This document shows positions 13,005 through 24,700 of a stretch of 64,000 nt of DNA, in pieces. Position 1 is the stretch's first letter; the number at the start of each line of letters is the position of its first letter. The translations under genes were made by a program, and so were the position numbers. The notes beneath the pieces are model-generated. The model saw nothing but the letters and a program-made list of their open reading frames with translations. It ran no database searches and had not been told where the DNA came from. This stretch comes from Owenia fusiformis (taxonomy: Eukaryota; Annelida; Polychaeta; Sabellida; Oweniidae), in contig CAIIXF020000002.1 of the NCBI GenBank assembly GCA_903813345.2, positions 31,862,926-31,926,925 on the forward strand, in the 5' to 3' direction.

Positions 13005-13456
13005 TTAATACTTGTCCAGATAATACTTTTTCAAATCTGACTTAAATTTATTTCTAGAATTCAGATGTTTAAAAGTTTCAGGTAATTCATTCCATGTTGT
13101 TTGTCCTATGTATTTAATGCTCCTTTGTCCAAATGTAGATTTAAATCGATTAGTTCTAAGATTGAATCTATAACGTGTCTCTTGACCATGAGTTTGAGCA
13201 TTTGATATGAAGTAGTCATAGAATAAAGTTTGAGGAAATTCTTTAGGTCGTTTGAGACAATTAAATACAAAAATACCAACATTTAACTTATGAATATCTT
13301 CTAATTTAAGTATCTTTATTTTCTTAAATTGTAGAGAGGAATCGTCTGTTCTAACACTGTTTGTAATTAGTCTTAAGAATCTTTTTTGTACTTTCAGCAT
13401 TTGAAGCAATAGAGCTTTAGTTGCTGTTCCCCAGATAAGAATACAATAATTTATAT
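13005..13456 (-). pseudogene. LINE (non-LTR retrotransposon) reverse transcriptase, C-terminal relic
   Basis: The minus strand encodes the family's C-terminal RT region: INYCILIWGTATKALL upstream, then QKRFLRLITNS, KILKLEDIHKLNVG, RFNLRTNRFKSTFGQRSIKY, and WNELPETFKHLNS to a stop at 13005. This is the thumb and post-thumb region seen in Jockey/CR1/RTE-like LINEs. The catalytic palm is absent, so it is a 5'-truncated dead copy, as is usual after incomplete reverse transcription. The 134-codon stretch at 13005-13409 is open. Confidence 0.75.
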
Positions 13457-13943
13457 GGCTATATATATATATGTATAAGAGAGTAATAAATATACATCAT
13501 TGCAGCGTTATTTATCTTATTTTTGACCTTGTAAAGAATTCCTACTACTTGTAATGTATTATACAGGATACAAATAAATCACACAAGCAAATCTAAATAT
13601 AAATACAGTGATTTGGATTATGATTATGTACACGTAAATTTTAATTTCCAATGTAGATGTCATTGTTCAATTTAATAATTGTATCACAGGAGGTTGGTTT
13701 TAATTTGAGCTTTTTAAAAAATATGGCCAGTGAAGATGCGACAAAATTATGGGAAATATTTAGGAAATTCATATCTAATTATCTTTTTTACTACTTAAAG
13801 CCTTATGTTTTCAGAATTTATCTTTATAAATGACCAAGGGTCAAACATCAAATGATTGTTAATGTTTGTAAAACATATTCAAACATGCCAAGTGTGCCTC
13901 AGGCAATCAGCTTAAAGCATTTCGGTGCGTTGATTTATTGATA

Positions 13944-14433
13944 CAGGGTGTCAAATAAGTCCCGTCCCCCCTGCTACAGCTAAAACCTTAATAGACGGTA
14001 CCTTGTGTGATATACCATTGGAAAGATCATCCAAAATTATGTTAATTCACCAACTCTCAATTACTTTTTCGCATTCCACTTGTTACATAAAAAGGTATTC
14101 ACCACGTTCCTTGCACCTCTATTTGCTACACATCTAACCCTATCCAACAATTGGTTGAATTCATTGCCATATACATATTGAGCCATCTTTTGGGCCTTTG
14201 ACCTTTCTTATACCAGATTCTTAAAAATCTGCCAAATACGCCAAATTGCCATGTTTCTAGGCCTATGGTCACCTCAATTGATACAATGTCAAAATTTGTG
14301 AGATTGATTGACATGTGTCAGATATATGCCAATCAACGTAACTTCGGAATACCTTTCCAATGATATATCACACTTGGTACCAAATATCTTGGTTTTGGCT
14401 GTAGAGGGGGGACGGGACTTATTTGACACCATG
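13944..14433. mobile_element. Foldback mariner/Tc1-type element, 490 bp
   Basis: Flanked by TA (13942-13943, 14434-14435). Starts CAGGGTGTCAAATAAGTCCC and ends with its complement, imperfect at the last bases. Inverted similarity continues well inside both arms (near GGTACCTTGTGTGATATACC and its partner). No intact ORF. TA duplication and the CAGGGTG end fit IS630/Tc1/mariner. Confidence 0.65.
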
Positions 14434-14582
14434 TATACACATGGACATGATTTTGTGTGCATTTATCAAAAATTAAATGCAGGACTGAGCTGTGTTACTC
14501 TTTAAAAAGGGGTGGCATATCATTATTGTGTTAATTTCAGTCAATGCTATGATTTTCCAACTGAATTTTCATTATTCCTCTG

Positions 14583-15103
14583 CACACCGGAATAGCCTGA
14601 CTACGGTAAAGTCGGATACCGTTGTCACAAATGGCGGACATAACCGTCGATTCAACTGTTTAATCACTTGGTCCTCATTTCATGGGATTTTATCGTCGTT
14701 AATTCTGTGCATGTATTAAGCTATTGTGATAATGTATCATATGAAATCCCATTTTCGATCAAAATGGGTCGTGAATCGCCACAAAATAGCCTCTTCGATA
14801 TCGTCAATGACAACGGAATCTGAATCTGAGTAATTTAGAAAGACAACGGCATATGGTAATTACAGTGTCCGTTGTCCCGTATCTCATTTTGATCGGTTAA
14901 ATTAAAGACTTTATTTCGATGGTAGAACATTATTAACTGAACAATGAGTATTGAGACACTTTGATTGATTGTTGTTCCAAAGGAATTTAGTCTAGGTGCT
15001 CTATTAAACATACAGTTCATGAAAATCTAATTGAAGCGACGGTTATGTCCGCCATTTGTGACAACGGTATCTGACTTTACCGTAGTCAGGCTAATCCAGG
15101 GTG
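14583..15103 (+). mobile_element. CAC...GTG inverted-repeat element, family C copy 1 (521 bp)
   Basis: Exact 5-bp duplication CTCTG at 14578-14582 and 15104-15108. Termini are CACACCGGAATAGCCTGAC and GTCAGGCTAATCCAGGGTG. The inverted arms extend about 70 bp, including CAAATGGCGGACATAACCG. No transposase. Copy 2 at 30468-30987 lies in the opposite orientation. Confidence 0.75.
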
Positions 15104-15892
15104 CTCTGCATCAACTTAATTTTCTTTATTTCCTTTAATATTCTGACAAACAAACATTCACAATAGTTTTTGAACGAATATCAATTGTAACCCAAAATCC
15201 CTATCTATAGCTAGTATTTCTGAAAAATAAAAACTTTTCCAAAAAAGAAACCGCAAGGGTAGAACTACGTCAACATTGACAACAATTTCATCACCTTGGC
15301 ATCCATTTACTCTTACAATTTGACCTGCATACGGACTTGTTATTCTCTATGATATTATTTATAGATTTTCACTAAACTATGAAATTGATCAGTTTATCAG
15401 TTTCATTAGTTTCTAGAATCTAAAAATAACCCAGGTGCATTTGAGTAGTACAATAATGTCAGCAAATTTAATTTCGATTATGTATCATTCTATATTGAAA
15501 ATATAAAAGCATTCGTGCATTATGTGTGTTGATTCAGTGGTTGATTAGTACATACACACATGCTTTTGTATTTACAATATAGAATGGTACATGATTCTTC
15601 GTTCTTTAAATATAATGGCAAATGAATACGATATACCAGTTATTGAATGTTACAGAGGTATTGGAATGTTTATATATTCTGACTGTATGTCTAATTAAGA
15701 ATTTAAGCCCTGGACTGCATTATGGACTGATTATCATTTCTTCAAGGTGTTGTTTCAAACTTTGTACGAGATTCGCAGAATTGAGTGCTAAGTTTAGGAA
15801 ATAACGCCTGATTGGAATGAATCAGCTACATTACAAGACATTAACTACGGAATCACTTAAAGATACGAAATCACTAGTACGAGAACATATTA

Positions 15893-15945
15893 TTATATAT
15901 ATATATTATTATTATTATTATTATATATATTATATTATATTCGTA
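15893..15945. repeat. AT/ATT microsatellite
   Basis: Simple repeat of TA and TTA units at about 15893-15945. No other function is apparent. Confidence 0.8.
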
Positions 15946-16022
15946 GAACATATTTTCAATGACTAATTATGCAGTGTAGGTAACAAAAACACAAGAAAAA
16001 AAATTAACAAAAATTATTCACT

Positions 16023-16135
16023 CATTAGGGAGGTTAAGTATCACGTTTTTAGAGAACCTGTGCGTGAGCTTGTAATATTTCGACCCCGAGGACTACTGTC
16101 CCGCTCCCAATACACTATTCCAGGGACCTAATAAC
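16023..16135 (+). repeat. Dispersed repeat, copy 1
   Basis: Contains AGGGAGGTTAAGTATCACG, then AGAGAACCTGTGCGTGAGC, and ends near the motif AGGGACCTA. A similar segment in the opposite orientation lies at about 29799-29916. Nature unknown. Confidence 0.5.
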
Positions 16136-16759
16136 AATTATTTCAGTATACTTTTATACTCAATCGGTCAAGTAAATAGTTCAAATGGGAGAACTTATCA
16201 ATAGAGGACCATAATTCTACACGTTCATGTACAAGTTTTTTAAATGAAACGTGTAACTCAACCTCCTTATTTCTTCTTCGATATAACTCCCAGGTATTAT
16301 CACACTGTTCTAAAAATGGTAAATCTTTTTTTTCATTGCTTTTAGGGCGCATCCTACTTTCGAATATGCGCAACAGGACCTCACTCAGAAGACGAGTCTA
16401 CTATCTCAAATAAACGCGAGTATAAGAAATGATTTGAATGTAATGGCAAAAGGACTTCTCGCTCATAAAATAGAGCGAGAAATTGTTAATGTGAAGGGAT
16501 CACTAGTCACATGTAATCTCGTTTAACTATGCTGTATTTTTGTATGCCCGCAGTTGTAGTGAATTGCGTAATATTTTAATGAGGTTTCTCTCCAGGTATC
16601 AATAAGCCATGCAGTGCAAATCACATGCTCATGTATTTTCAAAAAATAAAGCTTATCCAGGCGCACATAATTCTTTTAAAAGCGACCATGGTTTATTAAT
16701 TGCTATTGCAGTGGAGCTCCTGCGGTGCACTAGCAACGAGCAGACGTGGTTGACACACG

Positions 16760-16885
16760 CGATCAGCCGACAAGGTTGCCACAGCGTAATAAGCGGTTTA
16801 AATGCGCTTAGATGAACTGATTTTGTTGAAAACATATGATCAGGTAATTTGCAACTCATGGTTATTGTTCTCTTTCATGATACCT
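16760..16885 (+). repeat. Dispersed repeat shared with 21597-21730
   Basis: Both segments contain GTTGAAAACATATGA, a preceding stretch around GCGCTT..ATGAACTG, and a following TTTC(A/G)TGATACCT. Same orientation, about 4.8 kb apart; copy 2 lies in intron 1 of the methyltransferase gene. Nature unknown. Confidence 0.5.
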
Positions 16886-17482
16886 AGGGGGAAACTTATT
16901 AGATATGCAATATAGTTGCACAGCGGGCAGTTCAAAAAACGCAGTCCTAGCTGGTCGTTACGCTACTGACCTAGATTGCATATTGTAGATTTATTGGCAA
17001 GAGAAGATAAAGTGAGTACATGGCCACGTGATCTCAACCCATTATTTCCACATTGTTACAATTGCATTTTCGCTGATATTGAGAAATCAGACTTTGAAGT
17101 TTAGGTCTTCATAACTTTTAAAAACTTATTTTTTTCGTAAAGGTGATCATGTTTATGTGTAGGCCTTGCAGATCAAAAATCACTGATCAAAAATAAACAA
17201 AACACATCTTTTTTATTAAGGTTACTTGTTTTTGAAATATCAAAATAACCAAAAAATGAAATTTTAATCACTTCCATTTTGTTATTCTCTCGTATACCAT
17301 TATTCTAATTATAAAGAATATGGCTTGTGTTCCATTTTGGCTGATAAGGTACTGGATGAGTTTGGTCCATGCTTTTTCTTACAGTATTGCATTTTTCTGA
17401 TTATGTTAATTATATGAAATATATCATTTCTCATTGATTTTGAAAATAATAGGGTCTAGTTTTTCAGTATCTGCGAATTATT

Positions 17483-18387
17483 CACGGGATACTAGAGTAT
17501 CCGCGTATATTGAGTATGACCGGTTCTAAGCTTACGAGTGTGACCGTATTTCTGTTCCTATAAACAGACGAGGTGAGTACTTGCTTTTCATGAACACTTT
17601 CGAACGTTTTCTTTTTATCCTACTTGGTCAATGAATGATACTTATAATGCCAGGCATATCACAAGGGGCCTTAATCAAGAGAAAACGTATTAATATCAGA
17701 TTGAAGCCGTAAAATCCTAGTTTCCAGCATCTTTGATCAGTTTTTGTGTAACACAACGCAACTCCGAAGAGGATGACACATCTTATATATAATACATAGC
17801 TAGATCTACGAATTAGTCATGAATATTTTAAATAATTTAGCCTGCTCTGTCCAAATATGATACATCTTTGAATTTTTGAGAATACGAATGTCACTGGTGC
17901 CACATTATTGGAGAATACGGTTGTGACACAATCAGTGGGCCGTGTTACACTCGTTTCCATGACATTTCACAAGCGTATCCTCTGGGAAAAGATAAATCCT
18001 TCTCTTGCTCACTCTACGGGGGATCATATAAACTGAGATTTGGAGATCTTGTTCAGGTTAGCCATAAAAAGGTTTGGGATTTGTTTTTTTCTACTGTGAT
18101 ATTAATGATTTGGCTCTAAGGCGAGAAATCTGTACTTTCTGATTGATATTCCATTATGAACAGTTACATTGCTAAAATAGCTCATGTTTAACATTTTTTG
18201 TTACATTACTATTAAATACAGCATAAACTTTATTCAACAAACACAATTTCAAAAAGGATAATATAGAAGTTAACCTTTATTTTCCATTTTTAAGCAGCTG
18301 TGCCTCTCATGACTTTCCAAAACAGGTCATATTCGTAGCCTAAGAACCGGTCATACTCAATATACGCGGATACTCTAGTAACCCGTG
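17483..18387. mobile_element. Inverted-repeat element starting CACGGG, 905 bp
   Basis: The terminal inverted repeat is about 75 bp: CACGGGATACTAGAGTATCC at the left, its near-exact complement ending at 18387. Flanks share the 4-bp TATT (17479-17482, 18388-18391). No coding capacity was recognised between the arms. A 4-bp duplication with a CAC end could fit Chapaev-like elements; this is inference. Confidence 0.6.
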
Positions 18388-18742
18388 TATTGCCATTTAT
18401 ACCCCCCATGCTACACTGGATATCTCCAAAAGGAGATGAGATCCATTGAAATGGACCTCAGAAATGAATTCCTCGTGAAAAATTGAGAAAGATATGATAC
18501 CTATCTCAAAACCTATAAAAAGTGAGATATAACAATGTGGAAATAATGGAACGATATAACACACATAGTGACCTATAAAAACAAGTAAATTTATTATGTT
18601 CCATTTAAAGCATAAACGATCACTGAAGTTTTGCATCATGGGAATTTCCCTCCACATAAGTGTATAAGTTCAAATGGCATGCCATATACAATCAATACGA
18701 ACACCACCTCGTTTGAGTGAATAGATTTGCCAACATTAGAGT

Positions 18743-21700
18743 ATGTCGGAAAATAACGCACTAATAAACTCTGTAATTAAAGTTATACAATCTACTGGCG
18801 ATCGTGAGCGAAAAGAAAACCAAGTATCAAATTCTATTGGGATATTGCTAAATGATTCTGATGCTAAAGTAACCTCGAATGACGCACAACGAATATACAC
18901 CGCTTGGGCAAATACGTATGATAAGGTACGGTAACAGTTAAATTCACATCTATACAGTAAACTTTTCAATGTTTGGAACTACTTTGAATTTAAAAAAATA
19001 AGCAATCTAATGAAACACGTGTACTAGGCTTAACTTTTGTATATTCCAGAAAGTTATTTATAATGTGCAGCAAAGCTGTGGCCTTTTGTAATTTAGGGAG
19101 TTTCACCCATGTAATGTTTTCGAAAATAACATGGCAAAGAAGTTTCAAAATATAAGAGGCCTCACATATGATAGCCATACAAAACAAACCAAAATATACA
19201 TAAGTTAGGCCATGTATAAATGTTTCTAGTTTTACATTTACTTTTTCAATATGGTCCATTGATTCTAAAATATACATAAGTTAGGCCATGTATAAATGTT
19301 TCTAGTTTTACATTTACTTTTTCAATATGGTCCATTGATTGCTTTTTAAGATTAAAAGTGGTTCCAAACATTTAAAATTTGTACATACAGCACCTTTTTG
19401 CTAAAATACTGTAAACAATTACTTGAGCCCAATGAAATGTAACTCTATTTTACAACATAGCCGTAGGGACAGGGGGTTCGATGGGTTCGGACGAACCCCC
19501 GGTCGGGATTTCCCCCAAAAAATATTTGTGGAAAAATTCATTGCAATAACCAGAAACATATATTCAATTTATATGACCAACTGATAAAAATTGTAAATTT
19601 ACACTTCTCTCCAAAACATTTGCAACCTCAGGCACGGGGTAGGATTGTCTAATTTTGGCAAGATCCCGGAGGATCATGACATTATGCAAAGAAAAAATAC
19701 CAATAATTTCGCCAACTTATTTTCCAACTTAAAAGCTGCTCCATCTACAGTGAAATAAACCAACTGTCTTAATACTGATGAAAACACATTTTCTTTCAAA
19801 TCTGTGCACCTCCGTTAGACAATTAGACAATTAGACACGAGGAAGTCAATATTGAGCAAGTTATGGCTGTTTTAAATTCAAATAAAACCGTTAACCCGTA
19901 CCGGTCCAGCTTTTGACCCGTACCGGTCAATTTTCGTTAGCTGCGTATACCAAGGGTGATATCATAGAAGCGTATCGGTTCAAAAAAACCTAGAAGACCA
20001 ACATATTCTACCATACCATGCACCTATTCAATCAACAATTCAATAGTAAACTCTCTCTTGAAAAAATAAATCTTCCAGATTTGTTTAATTTTCTAGCAGA
20101 AATTGCCTATTCACCCTCCATCTCATTTTTCGGTCACCGGGAACGACCTAGTTAATATGCCAGAAATATTTTTAGAACAAACTCTACAACCAGCAATAAA
20201 TCTAGCTTTAAGGGTTTTATGTAATTCAAGTGTCCAGTAGATTTAAGGCAAATGTTCTATAGGTTAAATCTTCTGTTCAAAAAGTCTGGATGGCTCTTGA
20301 ATCTTTTCAACTTCGCTAGCATTAACCTAAACTCATGTCTTATTACCAGCATTTTGATATGAAATATTCCGTTAACCTTTAACACATGTCGTATTACCAG
20401 CATTTCGGTTTCACATCCAATTTACCTGATAATGAGATATCCTACATTTTACAATTTTAATTAGGGTCTTGAGGAAACTAATTCATTTAGTGATATGACA
20501 CGGGTTAAAAGCTACACGCTCGATGTTAGGAAAATAGGGGAGGAGTTGCTTATTTCCGTAGTCGTTTTGAGACAGATGCTTGGGTTATTCCAAATAATCC
20601 CCTACTTGTCATTTGTGAGTTGCCTGTTGCAAAGAACCTCAGTCAAAGTTATGCCAATTTAAGCGATGCCAGTGTGAAAGAAATGATGGTCCCCCAGGGA
20701 TTATGGTCCCCTTTCTGAACGGCCCTTACTTGCCCTGATTGCGTATAAGATAATCAGGGAAAGAGTTGTATTTAGCTAACCATATGAATCAAGGAGAGTA
20801 GGACCACAATTTGACAGGGCCTCCTACCCTTTTACACAGGAATGAACGTAGCCTTTCGTTTTCTTGGATTTGCGATCAGAATTGGCATTTAATCATTATA
20901 AATTCGAATGATTTAAACACCCCTCATACCATTGACGATTCCTTTAATTTAAGCATTTTCGAAAAATACTGATTTTTTATGACACAGTGGCCTTAAGAAA
21001 AGAACATACTTACGCAATCAATAAAGAAACGCCTAGATTGACACATTTAAATAGATAACAAGTGTCTTAAAAATGGGTAAGATTTGCGAGTGATTTGCGG
21101 TAGGGTAAGAGCTATTGCAACTTTTTGGTCAGTTGCGATTGAAACATCTTTCAATTTGCGATTGCGTTACGTTGCGCTGAGCGGATGATACAAATCCTGA
21201 TTGCGATTTGCAAAAACTTGCGTTATGTTGCAATGAGCAACCCATTTGGCTTATTAGTAATGATTATGTTATTTGTTTTTATTTTTCTGTTCCTTATTAA
21301 TGGTTTTTCGGATGCCCAAGGTACTTTAAAAATATACTAAAAAATACATTTAGACAAACAGGGTATCTTATGCATTTCTAGGGGTTAGGTATAATAGAGT
21401 GCTGTGGTGCGCGATTGACCGGTGTAAAAGAAATTATGGGCCCCTCGGGATTACGGTCCCCTTTCCTTACGGCCCTTACTGGCCCTGACTATGTGTAAAT
21501 ATAAGGAAAATAATTGTAATTAGGTCACCATATAAATCAATAGAGAGTAGAACCAAAATTTGATAGAACCACCTACCCTTTTACACCGGAACGAGTCGAC
21601 TGACAAAGTTGGCACAGCGGTATTAAACGTTTTAAGTGCGCTTGAATGAACTGTTATCGTTGAAAACATATGAGCATGTAATTTTCATCGCGAAGCCTAT

Positions 21701-24700
21701 TGATCTTTTTCGTGATACCTGCTGGCAAGGCTCATTGAATGCTATGCTATTGAGTGAATTTCATTCAGATAAGATATAGTATTTTGGATGTAAACAATTA
21801 CACATAACAGTACCATGCTACATCTGTCTCAAGCACCTATTGACCAGTGTGCAACAACAATTATTAATAAATGACCCATTTGTGATGAAATGGTTAATAT
21901 CTAATTTCGTCTTCACTAAAAATTCGAACAGAGGTCAGATTCTTAAGGTGCCATGGAAGTTAACAGGAAATGACGAAACAGGAAGTGAAAAATAATTTGC
22001 ATTTTTAGACATTTTTGAACAAAGATAACAGAGTTCTGGTTTGACCTCCAGTCAATGTAACTATTTCCACATATCATTTACATGACCAGGATTACAATGT
22101 GCATGGTCAGAATGACCCTAAACATGATGGAATAACCTTTTTAGCCCTTTGAAAGTGTGACTGAAAAAAAACTAAAAGTAGGAGCTAGGGAAGGTCACTG
22201 AACAGAATCTTTTGAATTTTTCAGAAAATGTACCCAATAAAATGCTCTAACTGATACAATCTTTGAAATTTTAGAAAATTGTGTTAAACAAAAATGGCGG
22301 TCATAAAAAGGAAAATAGATCGCTTTTCAAATCAGTTTTTCCATTTTTTTCTTTTTCTATGAATGATATCAAATTTTCAAAGATTGTATCATTTAGAGCA
22401 ATATATTGGGCAAATTTTCTGAAAAATTCGAAAGATTCTGTTCAGTGACCTTTCCTACCTCCTTCTTTTAGCTATTTTTCAGTCAAATTTTCAGAGGGCT
22501 GAAAAGGTTATTTCATCATGTTTAGGGTCATTCTGACCATGAACATTGTGATCCTGGACCTGTAAATGGTATTTGGAACTAGTTGAATTGACTGGAGGTT
22601 AAAATAGAACTCTGTTATCTTTGTTCAAAAAATGTTTAAAATGCAAAAAAATTTGTCACTTCCTGTTTTTTCATTTCCTGTTAACTTCCATAGCACCTTA
22701 ATGCTTAATTGATTAATCAATCAGGGTGATGCGCATGTAAAGGAACAAATGTATTTTGACTGTTTTAAGGACCATGACGACAACGTGTACATCTACAAGA
22801 CCCCATTACGCGCTGCCAGGCACTTCGCTGAGCTGTTCCCAGAAGTAGAGAGGCCACGTGTTAAAGTTCTCGATATAGCGGCAGGCACTGGTACTGTTGG
22901 ACAAGAGGTACTATTAATTCAAATGATCTGGCTTTCGAAAATTGAGTTGGAAGCTACAGATGTTGAGGATTAAAATTTTTCGTGTAACTCGAACAAGGCA
23001 AGGCCCAGAGATTTTGCAATATGTATTTCGTAAAAAAATAAATAATGAAACTTATCAGTAACTGACCACTTCAAAGCCAAAAATTCGAGTTTATGCACTG
23101 GATGGTTTTGGGACAGGCTACGACTGGCAAATGCTACAGGTTTTAAAACACCATCTTGCTTTTGGTATAAAGCAGCACCAAGACCACTCGAACTAGCGTC
23201 TGTATGTAGCTTGTATGGAAGCTTTGGGTTTGGGATTGCTAGTGTAAGAGCTTTGCATATTTCAGATTTCAACTCACTCATAGCCTTAGTACATTTATAA
23301 CCCCACTCTTTGGATATATCATACTTTCTGATGGACTTAGAATTTGTGTGACCTTTAAGGATGTTATACAATGGTTCACTGATGATTGAAAATCCACGAA
23401 TGAATCTCCGATAATAGCCTACAAACCAAAGGAATTGTTTAAAAGCTCCAAGGGTTTCTCAATTTTGGACTGCTTCTACTTTCTCAGGATCTGTACTTAT
23501 GCCATCACGTGACACAATATGTCCAAAGAATTTCACAGATTTTCTAAAAACAACATTTTGATAGACCTAATTTCAGGTTAAAGGATCTCAATTTGTCAAA
23601 AACACTTTGTATATGCTGCAAATGTTCCTCAAAACTTTTGGAATACACAATTTAATCATCTAGGAATGCTAGAACTGACTTGAATTTCCAGAATCATACA
23701 TCTGTCAATCAGTCTCTGAAAACATGCTAGGGCATTTGTCACTACTCCCATAGGAAGACGGTTATATTCGTACAATCCGAGGTTACACAAGATTAAGAAA
23801 GTGCTTGTGTGATATCAGTCAAACGGTGCCAATAAAACTCTCATCTCTTGTCCTTATCTATATTACATGGCACAATATTTTTTGACAAAAAATAAAGATT
23901 TCTTTCTGCATAACTTAGAAACATGAACTTTATGTGATCATATTCGTAACCAAAACATGTAAAATCATTTGAACATCATTTATGAATAGATAATATAACA
24001 TCAAATTACTCAAAGGGATGAGTTGTCCAGTGGATGGGTTATCTAGGGGATGAGTTGTCTAGGGGATTAGTTGTCTAGAGGATGAGTTGTCTATGGGATG
24101 ACTTGTCCGGTTGCCCTTTTGAGAAACTAAGATAATATTATTTGTGACCTTATTTTATGACATTGATATTTAACCTTGAAACTTTTACTTTTCAGACCTA
24201 ATTATAAGTCTTTTGTGGCCCACTTAACCGAATTTCTCTTTTCAGCTCCACAAACAGGGGTTCAGGGATATTGATGCTGTAGATGCTAACCAGGCCATGC
24301 TAGATGTAGCCAAGTCTAAGAATGTTTACAACCGACTGATTTGTGATTTCCTTGGGCCTAACGCACTGGACATCAAAGATTGTAATGATGATGATGATGA
24401 TCTAGACGAGAATGTGCATATCCAGCACTATAAAGAATATAGTTATAAATAAGAGCTACACCTACCTGTACCTCCTAATGCAGTGCTATTCAATGAATCG
24501 AATTAAAATAGAAATCAATGCCTATGAGCATTAGTTAATTCATTACAATTAAACATATTAACACTTTCAAAGTTAATTTTAAAACCCCAATTTAAAGGAG
24601 GATTGGCTCCAAGGGATCCAACTCAATATTCTGCCATGTCGTGATTACAAAATTCAAAATCAAACAGCAGCCATTTTTCACTTCAGAATTTGCATCGCGA

